Source: Spirochaetales bacterium
GTDB lineage: Bacteria > Spirochaetota > Leptospiria > Leptospirales > Leptonemataceae
NCBI GenBank assembly: GCA_015075425.1
Contig: JABTUL010000001.1
Span: 1,054,001-1,118,000 of the forward strand
Length of the DNA stretch: 64,000 bases
Reading direction: 5' to 3'
Notes under the pieces: model-generated
What the model saw: only the letters and a program-made list of their open reading frames with translations
Told to the model about the DNA's origin: nothing
The model's database searches: none
In this document: positions 9,798 to 18,127 of the stretch, piece by piece
How the letters are laid out: every line of letters starts with the position of its first letter
Position numbering within the stretch: the first letter of the stretch is position 1
Position numbers and translations under genes: made by a program

Positions 9798-9891
9798 GCG
9801 TCCACGGGGTCAGGGGGAAGCTCCCGGAAAAGAACTTTATGTGCTGATTTTTCTGGACCTGTCAGGTCAGCGTACACTCCGGGGAATGAGT

Positions 9892-10113
9892 ATGGAAATC
9901 CTGTTGCGCTACCTGCATTTTATTAGTATCTTACTGATCTTTGGAACATTAATGGCGGAGCATTTGCTCGTGAAGAAGGAGTTGACTCGCGCGGATATTG
10001 CACTCCTGGTGCGCATTGATAGCCTCTACGGACTTGCGGCTCTGCTCCTGCTTATGGTTTTGCCTCTCCTGGCCGGCCTGATGGCCAGGGGGATCGGTTA
10101 CCGGGGTCATTGA
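9892..10113 (+). CDS. Short membrane protein resembling the N-terminal half of DUF2214
   Basis: A peptide of about 73 residues with two predicted membrane helices: LLRYLHFISILLIFGTLMAEH and YGLAALLLLMVLPLLAGLMA. The segment YLHF...AEHLL...LTRADIALLVRIDSLYGLAALL follows the N-terminal pattern of DUF2214 membrane proteins, which are about twice as long. The expected second half (a GxxRxxYGxKG-type segment and further helices) is missing; I tried the other two forward frames and found no continuation. GGGGA precedes the ATG at 9892; another ATG lies at 9886. It could be a genuinely short variant or a decayed remnant squeezed against ubiX. Function unknown. Confidence 0.5.
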   Translation: MEILLRYLHFISILLIFGTLMAEHLLVKKELTRADIALLVRIDSLYGLAALLLLMVLPLLAGLMARGIGYRGH

Positions 10114-10125
10114 AATATGTTGTTT

Positions 10126-10728
10126 TCAAGACAGACCTTCCCATGGTTGGAATAAAGAATGCTCTATTTTTAATAGATTAAAGATCCGCCCGGTCATGAA
10201 TCGTCCCAGATCTTCCAGGTTGCGCGGATGCTGGTAGAATCCAGGACTTGCCGGAGCAATAACAACACCGGCCCTGCTCAGGGCATGCATGTTTTCCAGC
10301 TGAAATTCGTTGAATGGGGTTTCGCGGGGAACTAAAATGAGCGGTCGCTTTTCTTTCAGGCAAACGTCTGCGGCTCGTTCCATCAGACTGGAAGCCAAAC
10401 CATGGCGAATCCCGGCTAACGTTTTCATGGAGCAGGGGACGATGACCATAGCGTCATAGCGTGCGGAGCCGCTGGCCGGCCTTGCAGCATAATCTGACGG
10501 GTGATAGAGTGTAAAGGAATGGACAGTGTTCCCTGTCTGCTCCAGCACCTGTTCCAGATACTCTTCCCTTGAAGTGATCTTCGTGCCATACTCCTGATTG
10601 TAGACTTTCAGTGCTGCATCGGAAATGATCAGGGCGCTCGCTCCGGGCTGATGGGTGACCAGATGCTTCAGGAATGATTTTCCATAGAGCGCACCGCTGG
10701 CTCCAGAGATACCAATGATGAGATTCAT
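10126..10728 (-). CDS. ubiX: Flavin prenyltransferase, UbiX family
   Basis: A 200-residue flavoprotein of the UbiX/Pad1 family, which attaches dimethylallyl phosphate to FMN to make prenyl-FMN, the cofactor of UbiD-type decarboxylases. The N-terminal FMN loop is IIGISGASGALYGKSFL. Family blocks VIVPCSMKTLAGIRHGLASSLMERAADVCLKE and PLILVPRETPFNEFQLENM (phosphate-binding Arg) are intact, and the end has ASPGFYQHPRNLEDL. The start overlaps the stop of the UbiA-family gene by ATGA, so the two are co-translated. With mqnC elsewhere in the window, this pairing points to menaquinone synthesis by the futalosine route. Confidence 0.9.
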   Translation of the reverse strand: MNLIIGISGASGALYGKSFLKHLVTHQPGASALIISDAALKVYNQEYGTKITSREEYLEQVLEQTGNTVHSFTLYHPSDYAARPASGSARYDAMVIVPCSMKTLAGIRHGLASSLMERAADVCLKEKRPLILVPRETPFNEFQLENMHALSRAGVVIAPASPGFYQHPRNLEDLGRFMTGRIFNLLKIEHSLFQPWEGLS

Positions 10729-11594
10729 GTCGGGTACCGGAAGTAGAAATCCAGCAAGAGGCCAGTGAAAAGAACCGTACTGATGATAGCATTGATGTGA
10801 AAGAAGGCGAGGGGAATTCTATCCAGGTTGTTACCCCGCACCAGGTAGTGCTCGGTAAAAAAAAGAATCCCCACAATTCCCAGAACCACGTAAAAAAGTA
10901 GCCCACTTCCCTGGGCGGCCAGCAGGAAAAAAGTAAGGGACAGGAGATGAGAAAATCGGGCCAGATAGAGGGCAGCCCTGGCGCCAAAACGGGCGGGGAT
11001 AGAATGCAATCGTGCCCGGCGATCAAACTCCTGATCCATAAGACTGTAAAGAATGTCAAAGCCTGCTATGTAAAACATAAGGCCTGCCGACCAGAAAAGG
11101 ATACTCAGTGGCACGGCCTGGGTCAGGGCGATGGCTGCGGCCGCCGGGGCCTGGCCAATGGCCAGGCCCAGCCAGAAATGACACAGGAAGGTAAAACGCT
11201 TGGCATAGGAGTAGCCCAGTGTGATCGTAATGGCCAGCGGTGAAAGCATTCCGCAGAGGTTGCTCAGGGCAAAAGCTGTCAGAACAAAAATTATGAGCAT
11301 GAAGAGAGTAATGAAAACGGCCATGCGCGGGGTGATTTTTCCGGAAGGGATTTCCCGCATGGCCGTACGCGGATTCTGTGCATCATACTTCTGGTCCGCC
11401 AGGCGGTTGAAAGTCATGGCTGCGGTGCGCAGTGTGACCATGCAAATGAAAATCTTAAACAGGTCCAGATACAACTGTGGACCGACAGTAATTTCCGGCC
11501 AGACAACTAAAATAGCAATGCCAGCAAAAGGGAGCGCAAAGATCGTGTGCGAAAATTTGATCATGCGCAGGAAATCAGCCAGACCCGTGACCAC
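10725..11594 (-). CDS. mqnP: UbiA-family polyprenyltransferase, probably MqnP
   Basis: A 289-residue integral membrane prenyltransferase with about nine helices. The two Asp-rich motifs that bind Mg and prenyl diphosphate are NRLADQKYDAQNPRT and YSLMDQEFDRRARLHSIPARFG. The N-terminus MIKFSHTIFALPFA is typical of 4-hydroxybenzoate or menaquinone prenyltransferases. It is read from a GTG at 11594; an ATG at 11564 is the alternative. Coupling to ubiX and the presence of mqnC (46280) favour MqnP, which prenylates 1,4-dihydroxy-6-naphthoate; a ubiquinone-type UbiA is the alternative from sequence alone. Confidence 0.8.
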   Translation of the reverse strand: MVTGLADFLRMIKFSHTIFALPFAGIAILVVWPEITVGPQLYLDLFKIFICMVTLRTAAMTFNRLADQKYDAQNPRTAMREIPSGKITPRMAVFITLFMLIIFVLTAFALSNLCGMLSPLAITITLGYSYAKRFTFLCHFWLGLAIGQAPAAAAIALTQAVPLSILFWSAGLMFYIAGFDILYSLMDQEFDRRARLHSIPARFGARAALYLARFSHLLSLTFFLLAAQGSGLLFYVVLGIVGILFFTEHYLVRGNNLDRIPLAFFHINAIISTVLFTGLLLDFYFRYPT

Positions 11595-11634
11595 GGGTCA
11601 CGCTCTTTTGGGGATGAGCGATGTCAATTTTCCT

Positions 11635-12282
11635 TCAAGGCCGATTGAGCAATTTCAAATCAGACAGGTCGTGGCGCAACTGCTCCATGAACAGGGGGCC
11701 GGGGTCCTCTTTTGCCGAGCGATATTTGGGATCACGTTCTTCAAAGAACGGACTGTTCTCAAAATTTAAGTATTCGTAGTGGCCGATCAAATAGCGGATA
11801 CCCGGGATTTTTCCTTTGAGATAACGAATCAAACGGACGTTGGCCTGGCGCTGCTGCCAGGTAAGCGGGTGCTCCCGGCTGCCGGCGTTCTCAATCCCGA
11901 TCGCGTACCGATTCAGCCCAATTGTATGCCTTGCCATAGTATGCAGATCCATGAGCTGGTAGGTTTCGCCGCGGCGGCCTACAAGGAAATGGACAGAAAC
12001 ATTCACTTCTCCGGCAGCAAACATTTCTTTACGACTGTTTTCAGCTTTTTCCCGGTCAAAGTAGCGGAAGGATCGTTCCAGATCGGGATCCCCCGTCCAG
12101 TGGATTACGATGATCGCAGGTTCCATGCTGATGGAAGTCGCCCTGGCATCCAGACGATGGACAATGTAGTCGAGCGTGGCTTTTTCCCGCCAGGCAGAAA
12201 AAGAGATAGGCCGGCCGATGAGCCAATCCGGACCGGCCAGCAGAGGTTGAAGGGCAATGCAAAGGAGGAGAGTGAGCCGCAC
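11635..12282 (-). CDS. Exported N-acetylmuramoyl-L-alanine amidase (Amidase_2 type)
   Basis: A 215-residue exported amidase_2/PGRP-fold enzyme that would cleave the bond between MurNAc and the stem peptide. Zinc ligands are expected at the His of IIVIHWTGD and the His in MARHTIGLN; the family segment YAIGIENAG and the later RYLIGHYEYLN match the fold. The preferred start is a GTG at 12282, giving the signal peptide MRLTLLLCIALQPLLAG; AAGGGG lies very close to it. An ATG at 12315 would add eleven charged residues before the same signal. It is divergent from the TauE-type permease and would act in the periplasm on cell-wall turnover. Confidence 0.85.
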   Translation of the reverse strand: MRLTLLLCIALQPLLAGPDWLIGRPISFSAWREKATLDYIVHRLDARATSISMEPAIIVIHWTGDPDLERSFRYFDREKAENSRKEMFAAGEVNVSVHFLVGRRGETYQLMDLHTMARHTIGLNRYAIGIENAGSREHPLTWQQRQANVRLIRYLKGKIPGIRYLIGHYEYLNFENSPFFEERDPKYRSAKEDPGPLFMEQLRHDLSDLKLLNRP

Positions 12283-12329
12283 GTCCCCTTTTTCTCTTGC
12301 CCGCTGCCCGGTCATTCCAAAATGAAGAG

Positions 12330-13208
12330 ATGCTTCTGGATGTCTCTGCACTGGATGCACTGGGTGGCGTGCCAGTTGGAGCGTTGGTCCTGATCTTTGT
12401 CGGCTTCACCATAGGTTTTGTGTCAGCCATCTTTGGGGTGGGCGGTGGTTTTTTTATTACACCGTTCTTGCACAGCGTGGTTCATTTGCCGGCAGTTCTG
12501 GCTTCAGCAACATCTCTGGGCCAGATTCCCTTCATGAGTCTTTCGGGCACTTTCGGCTATCTAAAGGAAGGTTTGATTCAACTGCGGCCGGTTCTGCTTT
12601 TTTTGCTGGGTTCCATTCCTGCATCTCAGGGCATCGTCTATGCTATGGCGCTATTCCAGCGCAGCGCCTGGGCTTCAGAGCCCTGGCTCGGGCGTTTGAC
12701 GGCCAGTGATCTGGTGCTGCTTCTATCGTTTAGCATTTTTATAGGAATGCAGGGTATCTACAACCTGAAAAAGGCGGGCGAACACGGCAGATCCGGTGAA
12801 AGTAAAAACTTTCAACGATGGGCAGTATCCCGAAACAAGGAAGCGCTTTTTCTGGTTCTTTCCGGGTTGCTGGCCGGTTGCTTTTCGGCACTGCTGGGCA
12901 TTGGCGGTGGTTTTTTTTCCTTTCCGGTGATGGTCTACGTGTGTGGCCTGACACCGGCGGGAGCGGTCGCCAGCGGCCTTTTGGCGGTTTTTGTTACCAG
13001 CCTTCTGGCGCTCCTGCAGCATATCTATCATGAACAGATCTACCTGGTTTTAAGTCTAATGCTTGCAGCCGGTGCCATCCCTGGAGCTTTTCTGGGTGCA
13101 CGCCGCGCTGTTCAGCTATCCCCTGTCCTTCTACTCCGGTCCATGGGCTATATGCAACTGGGCATTGTAGTTGTGTATTTATCCGTAAAGCTGAGTTCCG
13201 GTCTGTGA
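12330..13208 (+). CDS. TauE/SafE-family membrane permease
   Basis: A membrane protein of about 292 residues with eight or so helices and the two-fold repeat of the TauE/SafE (DUF81) family. Each half carries the diagnostic glycine-rich loop: FGVGGGFFITPFL near the start and LGIGGGFFSFPVMVYV in the second half. Family members export or import sulfite, sulfoacetate or other organic anions; the substrate here is unknown. The ATG at 12330 is preceded by GAAGAG. Its end overlaps the next small membrane-protein gene by GTGA, indicating co-translation. Confidence 0.87.
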   Translation: MLLDVSALDALGGVPVGALVLIFVGFTIGFVSAIFGVGGGFFITPFLHSVVHLPAVLASATSLGQIPFMSLSGTFGYLKEGLIQLRPVLLFLLGSIPASQGIVYAMALFQRSAWASEPWLGRLTASDLVLLLSFSIFIGMQGIYNLKKAGEHGRSGESKNFQRWAVSRNKEALFLVLSGLLAGCFSALLGIGGGFFSFPVMVYVCGLTPAGAVASGLLAVFVTSLLALLQHIYHEQIYLVLSLMLAAGAIPGAFLGARRAVQLSPVLLLRSMGYMQLGIVVVYLSVKLSSGL

Positions 13209-13453
13209 GTTTTCTTTCTGCAATCCTGATCGGGCTTATCATTGGAGGCCTGGCCCGGTTCCTTTTTCCCGCTCAGATGAAGTTGGGGCTTGTGCTGACC
13301 GTCCTTCTCGGGCTTTTTGGTTCTCTTCTGGCCACCTACCTGGGACAGCAATGGGGCTGGTACGCGGGTGCGGAAAAGGCAGGAATTCCGGCGGCAGTCC
13401 TTGGAGCGGTCGTGATCCTTCTGGCTGTTCGTTTTTTCAAGAATCCTGCCTGA
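13205..13453 (+). CDS. GlsB/YeaQ/YmgE-type small membrane protein
   Basis: An 82-residue protein with three membrane helices (MSFLSAILIGLIIGGLARFL, LVLTVLLGLFGSLLATYLG, AAVLGAVVILLAVRFF), as in the transglycosylase-associated/YeaQ family, often stress-induced in other bacteria. It starts with GTG at 13205, inside the stop of the permease gene. Its end overlaps the convergent patatin gene by 17 bases. Function is not established for the family. Confidence 0.75.
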   Translation: MSFLSAILIGLIIGGLARFLFPAQMKLGLVLTVLLGLFGSLLATYLGQQWGWYAGAEKAGIPAAVLGAVVILLAVRFFKNPA

Positions 13454-14288
13454 GTCTCTTCCAGGTTGCGCTGTTATCGCGCGCTGTGGCCAGACCGGCA
13501 TTGATGGCCCGGATGCCCGCCTGGCGATTGCCCGGTCGCGGCGGCGCAGTGCGGGTCTCCAGGATAATAAGCTTTTTTTTCTTGTGCCGGGCCAGTTCGG
13601 TTTTGAGCCGGATGATTTCCGAACTGATGATACTGTGGGAACGCACCAGGGCCCCATAGAAGCTGTAGGTCGGCTCATCGCTTGAGCTCTGTACCAGATG
13701 CAACACAATGGTGTGAATGCGTGAATCATCAAGCAGGTGTTCAAAAGGCAGAGGGTCGGCCACGCCGCCATCCCAGAAATGTCCATTGCCGATTTCGACC
13801 GCAGCAAAAAGCCCGGGCACAGCGCAACTGGCGACGATGTAGTCGGCGAGCGGACCTGACTGGACTACCCGGCTTTCCTGATGCTTGAGATCCAGGACGG
13901 AAAGGCTGAAAGTCGGGCTGGCATCCTCTATACGGCGCACGCCGACTTCATTTTCTATCAGGTTCTGCAGTATGGTTCCGGCAAAAATTCCGGTGTGGCC
14001 CCTGGATCCGGTTAACATCTTAAAAAATCGTAGCGGTGCTTTGAATTCTTTAAAAACATGCAGAAGGTCCGGTTGTAGAAAGAGTTGGATCAAACGGCGC
14101 GGGGAGAGGCCCGCTGTGTACAGGCCGCCCACCAGAGCTCCGGCCGATGCGCCGGATACATGGGTAAACTTCAGACCGGAGTCGGTAAGTCCCAGCAGAA
14201 ATCCTGCATGAGCATAGAAACCAAAGAAGGAAGAATTCATACAGAGGGCCACGCCCCCTTTGCGCCAGGGAAAAAGGGAAAACGACAT
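13437..14288 (-). CDS. Patatin-like phospholipase with altered oxyanion loop
   Basis: A protein of about 283 residues with the patatin fold: nucleophile elbow HVSGASAGALVGGL (GxSxG) and the dyad Asp in FWDGGVADPLPF. The usual glycine-rich oxyanion loop (GGGxRG) before the first helix is replaced: the sequence there is GGVALCMNSSFFGFYAHAGF, so three glycines and the Arg are substituted while the helix that follows is kept. ATG 14288 with AAGAG upstream is preferred over the longer reading to 14381. Lipid acyl hydrolase activity is likely for the family, but this loop may alter or abolish it. There is no signal peptide, so a cytoplasmic location is inferred. Confidence 0.8.
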   Translation of the reverse strand: MSFSLFPWRKGGVALCMNSSFFGFYAHAGFLLGLTDSGLKFTHVSGASAGALVGGLYTAGLSPRRLIQLFLQPDLLHVFKEFKAPLRFFKMLTGSRGHTGIFAGTILQNLIENEVGVRRIEDASPTFSLSVLDLKHQESRVVQSGPLADYIVASCAVPGLFAAVEIGNGHFWDGGVADPLPFEHLLDDSRIHTIVLHLVQSSSDEPTYSFYGALVRSHSIISSEIIRLKTELARHKKKKLIILETRTAPPRPGNRQAGIRAINAGLATARDNSATWKRLRQDS

Positions 14289-14329
14289 AATCTCTTGACC
14301 GGAAGTGCCGGTCAGCATAACTTTCCCGC

Positions 14330-14848
14330 ATGCTTCGTTTTGTCGCTTTCCTTTTTTTGAGTCTGGTAGCCTGCACGTCACCCATAGACCGACTCAAGAA
14401 AACACGTAACTGTGAGCGCTGCGATCTGCGCGGCGCTGACCTGTCCAATCTGGATCTCATTGGCGTGAATTTGCGAGAAGCCAATCTTTCCGGCGCCAAC
14501 CTTTCGCGATCCAATTTGCTGGGTGCTGATTTGACCGGCGCGGATCTGAGTCGGGCCAATCTGACCGGCTCCTATCTGACTACAAACCTGACCCGCGCCA
14601 ATTTAACTCAGGCCAGTCTGCACCGGGCCAATTTGCGCAATGCCAGGCTCGATGAGGCTATCTTGCGGGCGGCGGATCTGCGTAATGCCAGTCTGTTTTC
14701 TGTGAGTATGCGCAATACCATTGTGGAAGATGCGAATCTGGAAGAGGCTGACCTGCGGCGCGCACAAATTTCCGGCGGTGATTTGAGTCGAGCGCGACTC
14801 TGCCGCACCATCATGCCCGACAACCGCGAGGACAGCAGCAATTGTTGA
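14330..14848 (+). CDS. Pentapeptide-repeat lipoprotein
   Basis: A 172-residue protein: lipoprotein signal MLRFVAFLFLSLVAC (lipobox LVAC), a short linker with two Cys (NCERCDLRG), then about 20 tandem A(D/N)Lxx pentapeptides from residue 33 to 155 that should form a right-handed quadrilateral beta-helix. Some turns deviate (GSYLTTNLTRA, where the repeat phase slips, and SLFSVSMRNT). A Cys-containing C-terminus (LCRTIMPD...SNC) follows. Pentapeptide proteins can mimic DNA or act as scaffolds; a lipid-anchored one is more likely structural. It is divergent from the patatin gene. Confidence 0.85.
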   Translation: MLRFVAFLFLSLVACTSPIDRLKKTRNCERCDLRGADLSNLDLIGVNLREANLSGANLSRSNLLGADLTGADLSRANLTGSYLTTNLTRANLTQASLHRANLRNARLDEAILRAADLRNASLFSVSMRNTIVEDANLEEADLRRAQISGGDLSRARLCRTIMPDNREDSSNC

Positions 14849-14880
14849 AATGCCATCTCAGGCATCGCGAGCCACTTTTG

Positions 14881-16281
14881 CTACGCGCCAGGCAGTGAGT
14901 CGTCCGCAATGCGGATGCGCAAAAGCGTTATATCGTCATCAATGGGGCGGCTTGCGGCAAAACGCAGGGCGTCGCGCTCCAGTTGTTTCAAAAAGTCATC
15001 CCCGGGATAGCTGCGAAACAATGCGCACAGCCGATCCGCGGAGAACTCCTCCCCGCGAGGGCTGCGCAATTCAATGATTCCGTCAGTGTAGAAGAGCAGA
15101 TGATCTCCCGGATCCAATTTGACCGTCATTTCCCGGTAGTTTTGATCAGAAAACATCCCAATCATCAGATCTTCGCTTTCGAGTTGTTCAATGCTCTGGT
15201 CTTTTGCTCGCAGGAGCAGTGCCGGGCGGTGTGCAGCCATTGCGTAGCTGACCTGATCTTTGCTGATGAGAGCGACGATGCCGGTAAGATAGTGCTCCGC
15301 GAGCAGGTAGCGGCAGGTTTGTTTGTTGATAAAGTTCATTATTTCCGCCGGGGAGCGTAACTGGTTTTCCAGCGCGTGGTGGAATGCCATGCGAGCCATG
15401 GTTGACATGAGGGCAGCCGAAACTCCGTGGCCTGCGGCATCGGCTATGATGAGTAGAAAAGAATTGATGTTGCGTTCTGTGCCGGCCTCAACAATGGAGT
15501 TATCTTCCGCAATGCATACGATATCATAGAAGTCCCCGCCCACCTTTTCCATGCTGCGATACAGGCCGTCGAAAACAATTTGCCTGTTCTTCGGGAAAAC
15601 GGAAGGCAGGAGATTTTGTTGCACGGCCCGGGCAAGGGACAGATCGTTATCAACGATGTTCATGCGCAGGGCCAGCTCACTCTGCGTTGTTTCCAGGTCC
15701 TGTTCCCGCAACCAGGCGCGGAGTCTTAGTTTCTCATTGAAGAAAGAAAAAACCGTTCCTGTTGTTGTGGCTATGGCAAGGTTGATGACATCGTAAGCGT
15801 TGAGAGGGTGTGTAGCCGGAAGAATCAGTTGACCGGTGAAATAGCATGCTAGAGAAAATGCAAGAATTCCGGCAACCCAGAGAAAAGGGAGAGGAAACAG
15901 CGCCGTGATCAGAATGGCTATGTAGTAACCACCCAGATAAGATGGATTGTTGCCGGTCATGAGCGTAATGGTAGCCGTGAGTAGTTGAAGCAAAAGAAGT
16001 ACTGAGGCACCGTACAGGGAACCGTAATCATTTACACTGCGGGTGCGGGAAAGAAAGTAGAGTAGAATTCCGCTCAGAGGCAGCCCGCTGCGCAGTATCG
16101 CAAGTTCTACAGCTCTTTCCGGTATCATGTAAGCGTCGATCCAGTAAAAAGGAAGCCAGGCAACTATGGCCAGTAACGAACCCGAGGGTAAAAAGTCTTT
16201 GATCTCATGCTTCAGGCCAATTTGGTAGCGAGCAATGTTCTGGCCTTTAAGTTCCGGGAAGAAAAACGGATACAGATTCAT
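14881..16281 (-). CDS. Membrane-bound SpoIIE/PP2C-type serine phosphatase
   Basis: A 466-residue protein: about six membrane helices in residues 30-195, a short coiled-coil linker (WLREQDLETTQSELALRMNIVDND), then a C-terminal SpoIIE/RsbU PP2C phosphatase domain. Motifs are LARAVQQNLLPS, EKVGGDFYDIV (metal Asp), LIIADAAGHGVSAALMS, LFYTDGIIELRSPRGEEFS and DDDITLLRIR. Such proteins usually dephosphorylate an anti-anti-sigma factor (STAS protein) in response to a membrane signal; no STAS or anti-sigma gene is next to it. Its start region overlaps the divergent dipeptidase gene by 47 bases if both long starts are used. Confidence 0.9.
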   Translation of the reverse strand: MNLYPFFFPELKGQNIARYQIGLKHEIKDFLPSGSLLAIVAWLPFYWIDAYMIPERAVELAILRSGLPLSGILLYFLSRTRSVNDYGSLYGASVLLLLQLLTATITLMTGNNPSYLGGYYIAILITALFPLPFLWVAGILAFSLACYFTGQLILPATHPLNAYDVINLAIATTTGTVFSFFNEKLRLRAWLREQDLETTQSELALRMNIVDNDLSLARAVQQNLLPSVFPKNRQIVFDGLYRSMEKVGGDFYDIVCIAEDNSIVEAGTERNINSFLLIIADAAGHGVSAALMSTMARMAFHHALENQLRSPAEIMNFINKQTCRYLLAEHYLTGIVALISKDQVSYAMAAHRPALLLRAKDQSIEQLESEDLMIGMFSDQNYREMTVKLDPGDHLLFYTDGIIELRSPRGEEFSADRLCALFRSYPGDDFLKQLERDALRFAASRPIDDDITLLRIRIADDSLPGA

Positions 16282-17362
16282 TTGCCTTGCCTTCTCAATG
16301 TTTACCCTGCCTCTTGCGGGTCAAAGTCCGCTACCGGTCATTGATTTACACAACGACCGGGCATTCTATCTGACCGCTGCCCGGATTCCCTGGCAGCAAT
16401 GTGAGAAGGTGCATATCTGTGCCGAACGTTACCAGAATGCCAGTTATTTTTTTTCTATCTTTCGTCCCCAGCCTCCTTACCGGCCGGGAGGGGTGTTCCT
16501 GCTATCCCGGGAGAGGGTGCGCGCCCTTACGGAACAGAGCCATTATGATTATGTCCTGGAAGCGATTGCCGCGCTCAAAGCTACAGGGAGACCCATCACT
16601 CGCTTTCCTGACCTGGACAAAGGATCCATCTCCATATCTATAGAGGGAACCCATCTGCTCCATAAAGGAAAGCCGCCCGATGTCGATGAACTGGAGAGTA
16701 TGCTGGTGCAGCTTCGCGATCTGGGGGTCTCCAGCATTCAGCTCACCTGGAATTATCAGAATCCTTACGCCGGGACCAACTGGCAGTGGCACGGATTAAC
16801 CCCGGTGGGCAAAGAGCTGGTGCGTTTGCTCAAAAAATATGACTATCTGATTGATTTGAGTCATGCCAGCGAGAAGACCGTCCTGGATGTGCATGAGATG
16901 TGGCCACAGATGCCGCTCTTTTTTTCTCATTCCAGTATTAAGGCTGTCTGTAATCATCCCCGCAATATAAGTGACAGAGTTCTGGCTCTTGTCAAGAAAA
17001 CGGGAGGTCTTGTAGGCATCAATTTTCATGCACCCTTCATTGCCTGTAAGAATCGGGCCAGCTACGCTGATGTAATCAAGCATTTTGCTTACATGAAGAA
17101 AAAAATAGGAATGGATGAGATTGCCCTGGGTGCTGATCTGGATGGTTTTATCATTCCACCGCAGCAAATGAAAAGCAGTCTGGATTATCAGGCTCTGGCA
17201 AAGTCTATGGAAGAGCAGGGCTGGTCCCGGCTGGATATCGAAAAAATTTTTTTCCAGAATGCTCGAATTTTTTTTGAAAAGATAGGGGCCGTCAAAAAAG
17301 TACACTCGGACTCTCCCCGGAGAGCCGAGTCAAAAGGGAATCACCTGATTATAAAGAAATGA
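16235..17362 (+). CDS. Exported M19 (renal-type) membrane dipeptidase
   Basis: A zinc dipeptidase of about 375 residues in the M19 family. Metal-site signatures are in order: VIDLHNDR (HxD), SIEGTHLL (bridging Glu), LIDLSHASEKTV and LFFSHSSIKAV (His ligands), ALGADLDGF (Asp). The start at 16235 gives a signal peptide (GKKNGYRFICLAFSMFTLPLAG) and overlaps the divergent phosphatase gene; the next ATG (16298) would be too short for a signal. It begins a run of six same-strand genes to 24029, coupled to the next by ATGA. Family members cleave dipeptides, including D-amino-acid or cyclic types; the substrate is unknown. Confidence 0.85.
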   Translation: MFWPLSSGKKNGYRFICLAFSMFTLPLAGQSPLPVIDLHNDRAFYLTAARIPWQQCEKVHICAERYQNASYFFSIFRPQPPYRPGGVFLLSRERVRALTEQSHYDYVLEAIAALKATGRPITRFPDLDKGSISISIEGTHLLHKGKPPDVDELESMLVQLRDLGVSSIQLTWNYQNPYAGTNWQWHGLTPVGKELVRLLKKYDYLIDLSHASEKTVLDVHEMWPQMPLFFSHSSIKAVCNHPRNISDRVLALVKKTGGLVGINFHAPFIACKNRASYADVIKHFAYMKKKIGMDEIALGADLDGFIIPPQQMKSSLDYQALAKSMEEQGWSRLDIEKIFFQNARIFFEKIGAVKKVHSDSPRRAESKGNHLIIKK

Positions 17363-18114
17363 AAAAAAGTTCAGGGTCAAATAAACGTGGAAAATCAAAG
17401 CAGGACGAGCTACCGGAGTATCGCATCAAAATCAGCAAAAAAGCTAAATATATCAGTTTGAAATTTTCGCTGCTGGACGGTCTGGAAGTCATAGTTCCGC
17501 AGAACAAAAGGCTGCCCCGTAAATCCATACAGAATATCCTTACAGAAGGGCGGACCTGGATTGAATTTACGCGCAAACGTATCAACAGGCAGCGCAGTGA
17601 GCTCAAAAAAAGGGATCTCTACACTCTGCCCCGCAAAATGCAGCTTCTCGCGGCCGGGCGGACCATAACCGTTCAGTATCGGTTTACAAAAGATAGAGGG
17701 GTTCAGCTGGAGGAAGCAGGGGATGTGCTGAAATTGACCGGAGCCGTTCGGGACGCCGCAGCCTGCCGGCTTGCCTTCCGGCGCTGGATGTCTGCCCTGG
17801 CGTATGCCACGTTTGCTCCCATTTTAGAAGACGTCAGTCAGAGGACGGGTCTTTCTTACAAAAGACTGGTGATGCGTGGACAAAAGACGCGCTGGGCCAG
17901 TTGCTCCAGTATGGGAACCATCAGTTTGAATTTTAAGTTGCTCTTTCTGCGGCCGGAAACCGTGCGCTATGTAATGTTGCATGAGCTCTGCCATACTGTT
18001 CATATGAACCATTCCCGGGATTTCTGGGAGCTGGTATCCCGTTTTCAGCCTGATTATGTTGCTATGGAGCAGGAGTTGCACATAGCCTCGCGGCACATGC
18101 CGCTCTGGGTTTGA
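17359..18114 (+). CDS. YgjP/SprT-like zinc metallopeptidase (DUF45)
   Basis: A 251-residue protein with the YgjP-like (DUF45/M48-related) layout: an N-terminal beta domain (KISKKAKYISLKFSLLDGLEVIVP), then TRWASCSSMGTISLNFKLLFL, then the zinc motif MLHELCHTVHMNHSRDFW (HExxH with a downstream His). The start overlaps the dipeptidase stop by ATGA. There is no signal peptide, so it is probably cytoplasmic. The N-terminal ~20 residues are strongly basic. The biological role of the family is poorly known; restriction-modification-linked copies exist, but no such system is nearby. Confidence 0.85.
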   Translation: MKKSSGSNKRGKSKQDELPEYRIKISKKAKYISLKFSLLDGLEVIVPQNKRLPRKSIQNILTEGRTWIEFTRKRINRQRSELKKRDLYTLPRKMQLLAAGRTITVQYRFTKDRGVQLEEAGDVLKLTGAVRDAAACRLAFRRWMSALAYATFAPILEDVSQRTGLSYKRLVMRGQKTRWASCSSMGTISLNFKLLFLRPETVRYVMLHELCHTVHMNHSRDFWELVSRFQPDYVAMEQELHIASRHMPLWV

Positions 18115-18127
18115 GGCAGGAGGAATC

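Noticed and set aside
17359-18114. Restriction-modification locus around the YgjP-like gene
   Set aside because: YgjP-like proteins sometimes lie beside type I restriction genes, but all neighbours here are envelope or peptidase genes.
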